Below are positions 1 through 6,722 of a stretch of DNA of 7,085 nucleotides, piece after piece; within the stretch, counting starts at the first letter, position 1, and the number at the start of each line of letters is the position of its first letter. Below the pieces are notes generated by a model. The model did no database searches. It was not told the DNA's origin and saw only the letters and a program-made list of their open reading frames with translations. The DNA comes from Synergistaceae bacterium. Lineage in GTDB: Bacteria; Synergistota; Synergistia; Synergistales; Synergistaceae. The position numbers and the translations under genes were made by a program. The stretch spans positions 1 to 7,085 of the forward strand of contig JAAZCN010000063.1 of NCBI GenBank assembly GCA_012513245.1. Direction: 5' to 3'.

Positions 1-1617
1 AATAACATTGCCCTTGGATTTGCTCATCTTCTGTCCTTTTTCATCACGAACAAGGGCGTGGATGTATACGTCGTGGAAGGGTACTTCTCCCTTCATGCCC
101 TCAAGGCCAAACATTATCATTCTGGCCACCCAGAAGAAGATAATGTCGAATCCTGTTACAAGGACAGATGTGGGATAGAACTTCTTCAATAGATCGGTCT
201 CTTCAGGCCATCCCATTGTTGAGAAAGGCCACAGAGCGCTGGAAAACCATGTGTCAAGGACGTCCTCGTCCTGCCTGAGTTCAGTATTACCGCACTTCGG
301 GCATGATTTGGGCTCTTCTGTTTCCACTATGATCTCACCGCACTTGTCGCAGTACCAGGCAGGGATCCTGTGTCCCCACCATAGCTGCCTTGAAATACAC
401 CAGTCTCTGATATTCTCCATCCACTGGTAATATACGTTGGTCCACTGATCCGGGACAAACTTTATATTTCCTGCTTTGACCGAAGCGACTCCTGCCTCTG
501 CAAGGGGTTTGGCCCTTACGAACCACTGTTCTGAAAGATATGGCTCAATAACTGTGTGACAGCGGTAGCATTCGCCCACAGAATGTTTTATATCTTCGAT
601 CCCGGTGAGGGAACCATCGTTTTGCAGGTCCTCTACTATCGCTTTTCTTGCTTCAAAGCGGTCCATACCGGCATATTTGCCGGATTCTTCGCCGCACATG
701 ACGCCGTTATCGTCGATCACCTGTATCTGTTCAAGTCCATGCCTCTGTCCGACCAGGAAGTCGTTGGGATCGTGAGCAGGGGTGATCTTTACGCATCCGG
801 AACCGAATTCAGGGTCGACCATGTTGTCTTCGATCACAGGGATCACTCTGCCTGCGACCGGAACGATGACCTTTTTACCGACAAGATGACGGTTCTTTTC
901 ATCTCTTGGATGTATCGCTATCGCAGTATCTCCGAGGATCGTCTCGGGGCGGGTCGTCATTACCTTAAGAGATCCGTCTCCATCTGCGAATTTATAAGCT
1001 ACTTCATAAAACTTGCCTTCCTTGTCCTCATGTTCAACTTCAAGGTCTGAAAGAGCTGTGTGGCATCTCGGGCACCAGTTGATAAGATATTTGCCTCTGT
1101 AAATAAGGTCTTTTTTATAAAGATCAACAAACATTTTACGGACAGCCACGGAGAGTCCATCGTCCATGGTGAAGCGTTCTCTGTCCCAGTCACATGAAGC
1201 TCCGAGCTTTTTAAGCTGGTTGATTATCGTACTCCCGTACTGCTCTTTCCATTCCCAAACCCTGGACACGAACTCTTCACGTCCCAAATCGTGGCGTGAT
1301 ATCCCTTTAGCGGCAAGCGAACGTTCAACCACGTTTTGAGTAGCGATACCGGCGTGGTCTGTACCGGGCAGCCAAAGCACCTCGTATCCCTGCATCCTTT
1401 TGGTTCTGCAAAGAATGTCCTGCAGGGTATTGTCCAGTGCATGTCCCACATGCAGGGAGCCTGTTACGTTAGGCGGAGGGATAACTATTGAGTATTGCGG
1501 TTTTGAAGAAGAGGGGTCAGCTTTAAAGAGCCCTTCTTCTACCCATTTCATATACCATTTGTCTTCGCTCGGTGCTGGTTCATACCCTTTGCCTAACACA
1601 GTTTTTTCGGATTCCAT
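1..1617 (-). CDS. valS: Valyl-tRNA synthetase, N-terminal 539 residues (C-terminus beyond window)
   Basis: Class I aminoacyl-tRNA synthetase that activates valine with ATP and charges tRNA-Val in the cytoplasm. The ATG at 1617 is followed by 539 uninterrupted codons to the left edge; the family is usually about 880 residues, so the anticodon-binding and C-terminal coiled-coil parts are outside. Visible in order: the nucleotide-binding signature [13 protein letters not shown] (HIGH variant HVGH at residues 56-59), [10 protein letters not shown] shortly after, the CP1 editing domain with TTRPET (221-226) and the PAHDPND motif (280-286), which in this family hydrolyses mischarged Thr-tRNA, then [15 protein letters not shown], and KMSKS at 530-534 at the edge of the window. 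Zinc-type cysteine pairs occur at 182/185, 350/353, 423/426 and 439/442, as in zinc-containing ValRS and IleRS proteins. The start is supported by a strong ribosome binding site and by the usual short N-terminus before the YxPxxxExKWYxxW region. It is the last visible gene of the cluster. ValRS is preferred over IleRS or LeuRS because of the PPPNVTG and [10 protein letters not shown] motifs. Confidence 0.97.
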   Translation of the reverse strand, partial: MESEKTVLGKGYEPAPSEDKWYMKWVEEGLFKADPSSSKPQYSIVIPPPNVTGSLHVGHALDNTLQDILCRTKRMQGYEVLWLPGTDHAGIATQNVVERSLAAKGISRHDLGREEFVSRVWEWKEQYGSTIINQLKKLGASCDWDRERFTMDDGLSVAVRKMFVDLYKKDLIYRGKYLINWCPRCHTALSDLEVEHEDKEGKFYEVAYKFADGDGSLKVMTTRPETILGDTAIAIHPRDEKNRHLVGKKVIVPVAGRVIPVIEDNMVDPEFGSGCVKITPAHDPNDFLVGQRHGLEQIQVIDDNGVMCGEESGKYAGMDRFEARKAIVEDLQNDGSLTGIEDIKHSVGECYRCHTVIEPYLSEQWFVRAKPLAEAGVASVKAGNIKFVPDQWTNVYYQWMENIRDWCISRQLWWGHRIPAWYCDKCGEIIVETEEPKSCPKCGNTELRQDEDVLDTWFSSALWPFSTMGWPEETDLLKKFYPTSVLVTGFDIIFFWVARMIMFGLEGMKGEVPFHDVYIHALVRDEKGQKMSKSKGNVI

Positions 1618-1626
1618 CCGGTTTTT

Positions 1627-1633
1627 CCTCCTC
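1627..1633 (-). promoter_or_regulatory. Ribosome binding site of valS
   Basis: GAGGAGG on the minus strand lies 9 nt before the ATG at 1617. It is the strongest Shine-Dalgarno match in the window. It fixes the valS start and suggests that valS can be translated independently of the gene upstream. Confidence 0.85.
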
Positions 1634-1635
1634 GT

Positions 1636-1658
1636 GGATACGCCTGGTGGCTGTATCC
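1636..1658 (-). other. Stem-loop just upstream of the valS ribosome binding site
   Basis: On the minus strand, outer arms GGATAC and GTATCC and inner arms GCC and GGC form a 9-bp stem with one bulged A and an ACCA loop. It ends 2 nt before the GAGGAGG site. No run of U follows, so it is not an intrinsic terminator. The whole leader is under 100 nt, too short for a T-box, the classical regulator of valS in Firmicutes. A role in translation control or mRNA processing is possible but is inference only. Confidence 0.5.
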
Positions 1659-1713
1659 GGATCTATTTGCCCATCCCGACGGCCCGGCCGTTCCGGTTCC
1701 TCGGGTATACAGG

Positions 1714-2343
1714 TCATCTATTTTTTTTTGCTTCTAACCGGTCCAGTTTGTCGATCTCTTTGATTATATTTTTAATACCCTCTCTCAGGGCCTGCATCTC
1801 TTTGTCATTTGTCCCTGAAGTAATAAATGGCGGCAGTATCGAGTCAAGGCCTGCACCCATGTACTGTTGATAAAGCCCTTTTCTTTTTCCGGGAGATATT
1901 TTATCTCCTTTTGTGAAAACTACAAGCCTTGGCATGTCCATTCCATCCAGCCAGCCGGAGAGTTCATCGTCATTGGCAAGTGGGCCGTGTCTGAAATCCA
2001 TAAGATGTATGACAAAGCTTATAGGCCTCACTGAATTAAAATAGTCCTCTATAAGCATCCACCATGTTCTGCGTTCATCCAGCCCTCTGGCGGCATAACC
2101 GTAGCCGGGGATGTCGACCAGAGTGAAATCGTCATCTCCTGCCGAGACTTTGTAAAAATTTATACTTCTTGTCTTTCCGGGTTTTGAACTTACTTTGGCG
2201 ATTTTTTTTCCAAGAAGTGCATTTATGAGGGTCGATTTACCGACGTTCGAACGGCCGACAAAAACTATCTCATTGCTTTCGGGCGCAGGTATCTGCTCTT
2301 TGGTGAAAGCAGTACAGTAAAGCTCAGATTTCCATGTTGTCAT
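1714..2343 (-). CDS. engB: EngB/YihA/YsxC-family ribosome-assembly GTPase
   Basis: Small TRAFAC-class GTPase of 209 residues, the usual length for the family, which acts in late assembly of the 50S ribosomal subunit (family knowledge from E. coli YihA and B. subtilis YsxC). All G motifs are visible: G1 GRSNVGKS (30-37), G2 with KPGKTRSINFY (Thr58), G3 DIPGYG (77-82), G4 TKGD (144-147) and G5 around SGTND (176-180). The short N-terminus and the FVGRSNVGKSTLIN context are typical of EngB and separate it from Era and EngA, which carry additional domains. Its ATG lies inside the last codons of lon, giving a 20-nt overlap in another frame, with AAGGGGG (2352-2358) 8 nt before the start; translation is probably coupled to lon. 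Next to lon is also the place of ysxC in B. subtilis. The last codons contain a run of nine A (see findings), so the exact C-terminus deserves caution. Confidence 0.96.
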   Translation of the reverse strand: MTTWKSELYCTAFTKEQIPAPESNEIVFVGRSNVGKSTLINALLGKKIAKVSSKPGKTRSINFYKVSAGDDDFTLVDIPGYGYAARGLDERRTWWMLIEDYFNSVRPISFVIHLMDFRHGPLANDDELSGWLDGMDMPRLVVFTKGDKISPGKRKGLYQQYMGAGLDSILPPFITSGTNDKEMQALREGIKNIIKEIDKLDRLEAKKNR

Positions 2344-4672
2344 CAGGTCTTCCCCCTTGCTTCAGCGCCAGTTGAAAAACGCTGGTTATTTTTGATACAT
2401 AATGTATCTTCATGCCTGATTTGATCCATTCGCCAAGTTCATCGACATGCGATTTATTGTCTTCGGGCAGTATTAGTTTTTTAATTCCAAGCCTCTTAGC
2501 GGCAAGCATCTTTTCTCTAACCCCCCCGATCGGCAGCACATCCCCGTGGAGAGTCATCTCCCCTGTCATTGCATAGGAGACGTCCACCCTTCTGCCGGTA
2601 AGCGATGAACAGAGCGAAAGGGCAAGTGTTATACCGGCGGATGGTCCGTCTTTGGGTACTGCGCCTTCCGGAACATGTATGTGGATGTCTTTTTTCTTCC
2701 ATTCAAAGTTTTCAAGGCCGAAGTCCGAGGCATTGGACCTTAAATATGCAAGAGCTGTCTGAGCAGATTCCTGCATAATGTCTCCAAGGTTTCCGGTGTA
2801 GGATACGATTCCGTTGCCCTCCATCACAGCTGATTCTATAAGGATCACGGAACCTCCCGATTCCGTCCAGGCAAGGCCAAGAGCCGTTCCCAGAGGATCT
2901 TCCTTGGGTATCTTTGTTGTGTGGAGCTTGGGCGCACCAAGCATTTTTTTCATAAGTTCCTTTGATACGCTTATGGGTTTTTTGTTCTCTTCTGAGGTCG
3001 AAGAATTTGCCATCTCAGTCGCGACTTTCCTTGCTATCTTGGAAAGCTGCCTGTCAAGGTTCCTTACTCCCGCTTCCATAGTGTATGCAGTGATAATATT
3101 TTTGACAGTTGTATCCGGGATAGAAAGATCCTTTTTCGTAAGACCGTGCTCCTTTAGAATCCTTGGCAGAAGGTGTTTTTTTGCTATCTTAACCTTTTCC
3201 TCTGCTACGTAGCCGGAGAGAGGGATGATCTCCATCCTGTCAAGCAGCGGTTTGGGTATTGTACCTGTGCTGTTTGCAGTTGTAATGAACATGACCTTGC
3301 TGAGGTCAAAGGATATTTCAAGGAAATTATCCGTGAAACTGCAGTTCTGCTCCGGATCCAGGACCTCAAGCAGTGCTGCAGCCGGGTCGCCTCTGAAATC
3401 ATTGCCTATCTTGTCTATCTCATCCATCAACAGCACGGGGTTGTTTGTCCCCGCAGCTTTTATCTTCTGAATTATCCTTCCGGGAAGAGCTCCCACATAT
3501 GTCCTTCTGTGACCGCGTATCTCAGCTTCATCACGCAGCCCTCCGAGTGACATATTTACAAATTTTCTGCCCATTGTCCTTGCGATAGATCTCCCAAGGG
3601 ATGTTTTTCCAACGCCCGGAGGTCCCACAAAACAGAGTACCTGAGCTCTCATATTGTCCGCTGCGAGTTTTCTCACAGCGAGGAACTCAAGTATGCGTTC
3701 TTTTACCTCTTCAAGGCCGTAATGGTCTTCTTCCAGGACCTTGCGTGCATCTTTAAGGTTGAGATGGTCTTCGGAGGAAATGTTCCATGGAAGATCAAGC
3801 AGCCATTCTATGTAAGTCCTTGCGACAGTGGCTTCCGGTGATATTGGGGCCATCCTTGCATAACGGTCAAGCTCCCGTACTACTTTGTCCTTTGCCTCTT
3901 CCGGCATCTCTGTCTTCTCAGCTCGGGCACGCAGCTCTTCTATCTCTGAAAGAGGGCTGTCATCTCCCAGTTCCTGCTGGATGATCTTGAGCTGCTCTCT
4001 CAGGTAGTATTGTTTCTGCCCTTTGTCCATCTCGTTCCTTACCTTTTCCTGAATTTCATGTTCCATTTTGAGGAATTCGGTCTCTCTCATAAGTACGGCA
4101 AGGAGCCTGCGAAGGCGTTCGATAAGGTCTGATGTCTCAAGAAGTCTTTGCTTATCTTCATGTTTTAAAAGGCTGTGAGAGGATACGATGTCAGCGAACA
4201 GATCGATGTTGTCTATATTTCCTGCTGAATGGGCCACTTCGTCAGGTAGCTTAAGATTTAGTTTCACGTATGATTCAAACTCAGAAAGAACTGCCCTGCG
4301 AAGAGCCTCTGCCTGGTTCGTATGAGCTGTATTGGTTGAAGGTATCTTCTCAAGTTCCGCCTCGAGATAGCTGTCTCCGGATATAAAATGTACTGCCCTG
4401 CTCCTCCATCCTCCCTCAAGCACTGCCTTTATGGTTCCGTCAGGCATGCGCACTGTCTGGAGGACCTTGCAGAGTGTCCCTGTTATGTAGAGTTCATCAG
4501 GTTCAGGATTGTCTGTCTGAGAATTTTTCTGAGCTGTGATAAATATGAGGTGTCCCCTTGCATTTGCTTCTTCAAGCGCGCGAGCGGAACTGGGCCTTCC
4601 CACAAATAGAGGCGCTATGACCCCCGGAAAAACTACCATATCTCTTACAGGAACAACAGGATGTATGTGCAT
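2324..4672 (-). CDS. lon: ATP-dependent protease Lon (LonA type)
   Basis: Homo-oligomeric cytoplasmic AAA+ serine protease that degrades misfolded and selected regulatory proteins. At 782 residues it matches full-length LonA (E. coli Lon has 784). Domains in order: N-terminal substrate-binding LON domain (about 1-195, starting with PVVPVRDMVVFPG), a helical coiled-coil linker (about 195-260), the AAA+ module with Walker A GPPGVGKT (350-357), Walker B LLMDEID (414-420), TTAN (464-467) and the arginine of LLDRMEI (479), then the C-terminal protease domain. The catalytic dyad is Ser678 in PKDGPSAG and Lys721 in GGVREKMLAAKR, nearly the same positions as E. coli Ser679 and Lys722. There is no transmembrane segment, which excludes LonB. 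An in-frame TAA lies directly before the ATG, so no earlier start is possible. A weak AAGAGG (4684-4689) lies 11 nt upstream inside clpX, consistent with translation coupled to clpX. Confidence 0.98.
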   Translation of the reverse strand: MHIHPVVPVRDMVVFPGVIAPLFVGRPSSARALEEANARGHLIFITAQKNSQTDNPEPDELYITGTLCKVLQTVRMPDGTIKAVLEGGWRSRAVHFISGDSYLEAELEKIPSTNTAHTNQAEALRRAVLSEFESYVKLNLKLPDEVAHSAGNIDNIDLFADIVSSHSLLKHEDKQRLLETSDLIERLRRLLAVLMRETEFLKMEHEIQEKVRNEMDKGQKQYYLREQLKIIQQELGDDSPLSEIEELRARAEKTEMPEEAKDKVVRELDRYARMAPISPEATVARTYIEWLLDLPWNISSEDHLNLKDARKVLEEDHYGLEEVKERILEFLAVRKLAADNMRAQVLCFVGPPGVGKTSLGRSIARTMGRKFVNMSLGGLRDEAEIRGHRRTYVGALPGRIIQKIKAAGTNNPVLLMDEIDKIGNDFRGDPAAALLEVLDPEQNCSFTDNFLEISFDLSKVMFITTANSTGTIPKPLLDRMEIIPLSGYVAEEKVKIAKKHLLPRILKEHGLTKKDLSIPDTTVKNIITAYTMEAGVRNLDRQLSKIARKVATEMANSSTSEENKKPISVSKELMKKMLGAPKLHTTKIPKEDPLGTALGLAWTESGGSVILIESAVMEGNGIVSYTGNLGDIMQESAQTALAYLRSNASDFGLENFEWKKKDIHIHVPEGAVPKDGPSAGITLALSLCSSLTGRRVDVSYAMTGEMTLHGDVLPIGGVREKMLAAKRLGIKKLILPEDNKSHVDELGEWIKSGMKIHYVSKITSVFQLALKQGGRPDDNMEI

Positions 4673-4675
4673 TTA

Positions 4676-5995
4676 TCAGACAGCCTCTTTCTCATCTTTG
4701 GAAGACTGAATAGGTTTCACCAGTCCGTTGACAACATCTTTTGTAATTGTGAGCCTTTTGATCCCCGAAGTCTTGTCAGGGAGATCATACTGCATGTCAA
4801 GCATCAGGGATTCAAGGATGGTCCTGAGTCCCCTTGCGCCCGTATTCAGTTTTGCTCCTTTTTCCGCTATTGTATGTACGGCATCTTCCGTAAATACGAG
4901 ATCTATTCCTTCCAGGGTAAAAAGCTTTTTATACTGTTTCAGCGGCGCATTTTTTGGTTCGAGGAGTATCCTTATAAGGGCTTCTTCCGTAAGTGCTTCA
5001 AGAGCTACAAGCACAGGCAGTCTTCCAATAAATTCAGGTATGAACCCATAAGAACGCAGATCGTCCGGCTGAAGTTTCTTCAAAAGCTTATAAGAAGAAT
5101 TTATATTGAGGTTTTTGGTAAGATCTCCGCCAAACCCAAGTGACTTTTCACTTGTCCTTTTTGCGATCAACTTTTCAAGTCCATCAAAAGCCCCTCCGCA
5201 GATAAAAAGGATGTTGCTTGTGTCCATAGGGATCATTTCCTGACTTGGATGCTTACGCCCGCCTTTGGGAGGAATATTGGCCACCGTACCTTCGATGATC
5301 TTAAGCAGGGCCTGCTGGACTCCCTCTCCCGAGACGTCCCTTGTTATAGAGACTGATTCAGATTTTCGTGCTATTTTGTCTATCTCATCAATGTAAATGA
5401 TCCCCCGCTGTGCAGCAGCTATGTCAAAATCAGCCGCCTGAAGAAGCCTGAGAAGTATATTTTCTACGTCTTCACCGACATAACCGGCTTCGGTAAGTGT
5501 CGTGGCATCTGTCATCGCAAAGGGTACATTGAGCATTTTAGCAAGTGTCTGAGCAAGCAGCGTTTTTCCGCATCCTGTCGGACCAACCAGCAGAACATTA
5601 CTCTTAGGCAGTTCTACATCGTCATCTTCTGTGCATATGTTGGTTATTCTCTGATAATGGTTATAAACAGCCACGGACAGTACTTTTTTGGCGTGGTCCT
5701 GGCCGATCACATACTGATCAAGGAACTCCTTTATCTCCTTTGGTCTTGGAATTTTTTCCAAAACAGGTAAGGATGTGTAATCCGGTTTTGCTTTATTTAT
5801 TGCGTTATCTTTAAAAGACGGAGCTGCTTTCCCGTCCCTTAGAATGATATTACAGAGCTGGATGCAGTCTGAGCATATAAATGTATTGGCAGGACCGGCT
5901 ATCAGCTTTGATACCTCATCCTGACTCTTGCCGCAAAAGGAGCATTTGAGCTTTCTGCGGTTATTATTTTCTTTATTTTGGGTTTTATCGTACAT
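4676..5995 (-). CDS. clpX: ClpX, ATP-dependent unfoldase subunit of the ClpXP protease
   Basis: Hexameric AAA+ unfoldase that recognises tagged or damaged proteins and threads them into ClpP. At 439 residues it is of normal length (420-440). The N-terminal zinc-binding domain has cysteines at 18, 21, 41 and 44, with 19 residues between the pairs where E. coli and B. subtilis have 18. The AAA+ core shows Walker A GPTGCGKT (138-145, Cys where Ser is common), pore-1 loop GYVG (171-174), Walker B IIYIDEID (199-206), the pore-2 region [16 protein letters not shown] (210-225), PEFIGRLPV with the arginine finger (320-328) and the sensor-2 motif GARGLR (385-390). The ClpP-docking loop reads LGF (286-288) instead of the common IGF. 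The start is supported by GAGGTG 7 nt upstream. It sits between its partner clpP and lon. The zinc domain and the LGF loop separate it from HslU. Confidence 0.98.
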   Translation of the reverse strand: MYDKTQNKENNNRRKLKCSFCGKSQDEVSKLIAGPANTFICSDCIQLCNIILRDGKAAPSFKDNAINKAKPDYTSLPVLEKIPRPKEIKEFLDQYVIGQDHAKKVLSVAVYNHYQRITNICTEDDDVELPKSNVLLVGPTGCGKTLLAQTLAKMLNVPFAMTDATTLTEAGYVGEDVENILLRLLQAADFDIAAAQRGIIYIDEIDKIARKSESVSITRDVSGEGVQQALLKIIEGTVANIPPKGGRKHPSQEMIPMDTSNILFICGGAFDGLEKLIAKRTSEKSLGFGGDLTKNLNINSSYKLLKKLQPDDLRSYGFIPEFIGRLPVLVALEALTEEALIRILLEPKNAPLKQYKKLFTLEGIDLVFTEDAVHTIAEKGAKLNTGARGLRTILESLMLDMQYDLPDKTSGIKRLTITKDVVNGLVKPIQSSKDEKEAV

Positions 5996-6002
5996 GTGGA
6001 TA

Positions 6003-6008
6003 CACCTC
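6003..6008 (-). promoter_or_regulatory. Ribosome binding site of clpX
   Basis: GAGGTG on the minus strand lies 7 nt before the ATG at 5995 and supports that start. Confidence 0.75.
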
Positions 6009-6019
6009 GATTAAATTTA

Positions 6020-6036
6020 GCTCTTACATGAAGAGC
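6020..6036 (-). other. Perfect 6-bp stem-loop in the clpP-clpX spacer
   Basis: Arms GCTCTT and AAGAGC enclose a 5-nt loop (CATGT on the minus strand). The sequence after it is AT-rich (TAAATTTAATC) but not a U tract, so I do not call it a terminator. It lies 11 nt upstream of the clpX Shine-Dalgarno site and could affect message stability or clpX translation; that role is inferred. Confidence 0.45.
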
Positions 6037-6053
6037 AGCTATGTAGATTAGAA

Positions 6054-6068
6054 TCAGGGGACCCCTGA
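6054..6068. other. GC-rich palindrome in the clpP-clpX spacer
   Basis: TCAGGGG, one central base, then CCCCTGA: a perfect 15-bp dyad. As RNA it can fold with a 6-bp stem and a 3-nt loop. On the minus strand it is followed by TTCTAATCT, too poor in T for a clear intrinsic terminator. It could be an mRNA stabilising or attenuating hairpin between clpP and clpX, or a protein-binding dyad. A second AGGGGA just upstream on the minus strand (about 6075-6080) could pair with TCCCCT instead, giving an alternative fold. Confidence 0.45.
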
Positions 6069-6097
6069 CGGAATCCCCTAAAAATTGATTATTTCAG

Positions 6098-6691
6098 TCA
6101 GCGTTTTTCAATTATCTTGTCGACGATCCCATATTTCAGTGCTTCTTCCGCCGACATGAAAAAATCTCTATCAGTATCTTTTTCAATTTTCTTTAAGGAT
6201 TGTTTCGTATGTTTGACCAGTATCTCGTTCAGTATTTTTCGTGTTCCCAATATCTCTTTGGCGTGGATCTCTATGTCAGTGGCTTGTCCTCTTGTTCCGC
6301 CAAGTGGCTGGTGGATCATTACACGGGAGTTCGGCAATGCGATTCTCTTCCCGTCTGTTCCTGCCGCCAGTAATGTTGCGGCCATACTTGCCGCCTGTCC
6401 CATGCATATAGTTGAGACGGGAGGTTTTATGTACTGCATGGTGTCATAGATCGCAAGGCCTGCCGAGACTACTCCTCCGGGGCTGTTTATGTAAAGGAAT
6501 ACATCCTTCTCCGGATCTTCGCTCTCCAGGAAAAGTAGCTGGGCAACAACAACGTTTGCAACCTGTTCATCTATCTCTGTCCCAAGGAAAATTATCCTGT
6601 CTTTTAAAAGCCTGCTGTATATGTCGTAGGAACGCTCTCCTCTTCCTGTCTGTTCTACTACCATCGGAATTAGATAAGACAAGTTATCCAC
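6098..6691 (-). CDS. clpP: ClpP, serine peptidase subunit of the Clp protease
   Basis: Subunit of the tetradecameric peptidase barrel that cuts proteins delivered by ClpX or another Clp ATPase. The frame is 197 codons from a GTG at 6691. The catalytic triad is visible as Ser102 (in MGQAASM), His127 (MIHQPLGG) and Asp176 (second Asp of DTDRD), each four positions beyond B. subtilis ClpP (98, 123, 172). YINSPGG (68-73 region) forms the oxyanion-side strand, and [18 protein letters not shown] near the N-terminus is diagnostic. The start is uncertain: the GGGGAG ribosome binding site touches the GTG, but lies 8 nt before a TTG at 6682. Starting at TTG gives 194 residues beginning M-S-Y-LIP, very close to B. 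subtilis M-N-LIP. An in-frame TAA four codons before the GTG rules out an earlier start. The gene is 31 nt downstream of tig and upstream of clpX, its partner. Confidence 0.97.
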   Translation of the reverse strand: MDNLSYLIPMVVEQTGRGERSYDIYSRLLKDRIIFLGTEIDEQVANVVVAQLLFLESEDPEKDVFLYINSPGGVVSAGLAIYDTMQYIKPPVSTICMGQAASMAATLLAAGTDGKRIALPNSRVMIHQPLGGTRGQATDIEIHAKEILGTRKILNEILVKHTKQSLKKIEKDTDRDFFMSAEEALKYGIVDKIIEKR

Positions 6692-6698
6692 TCCCCTT
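6691..6698 (-). promoter_or_regulatory. Ribosome binding site that bears on the clpP start
   Basis: AAGGGGAG on the minus strand. Its last G is the first base of the GTG at 6691, too close for efficient initiation there, but the GGAG core is 8 nt from the TTG at 6682. It therefore favours TTG as the real clpP start. Confidence 0.6.
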
Positions 6699-6722
6699 TC
6701 TTAAAAAATGGTCGAGATGCTA

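Noticed and set aside
556..1050. Plus-strand open frame of 164 codons
   Set aside because: It lies wholly opposite valS, whose frame is intact with family motifs. The translated plus-strand product has no recognisable motif and no convincing ribosome binding site.
1635..1641. Shared GTATCCAC upstream of both valS and clpX, a possible common regulatory word
   Set aside because: It is an 8-base match at different distances from the two starts, and is easily explained by chance.
1618..1713. T-box or other riboswitch leader for valS
   Set aside because: The spacer is only 96 nt. No T-box consensus bulge, specifier loop or terminator with a U tract is visible.
1763..1768. Perfect TATAAT on the minus strand inside the end of engB, a possible valS promoter
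   Set aside because: No acceptable -35 element at 16-18 nt and no extended -10 TG. The site lies in an AT-rich coding stretch where such a hexamer is expected by chance.
4661..5143. Plus-strand open frame of 160 codons opposite clpX
   Set aside because: It is an antisense shadow of the conserved ClpX C-terminal region, with no independent support.
6054..6068. Intrinsic terminator after clpP
   Set aside because: The palindrome is GC-rich, but the sequence after it has no run of T on either strand, and clpX follows in the same direction.
6692..6722. CtsR, HrcA (CIRCE) or heat-shock promoter elements between tig and clpP
   Set aside because: No heptad GGTCAAA repeats or CIRCE-type inverted repeat is present in the 31-nt gap. 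It holds only a T6 run and the ribosome binding site.
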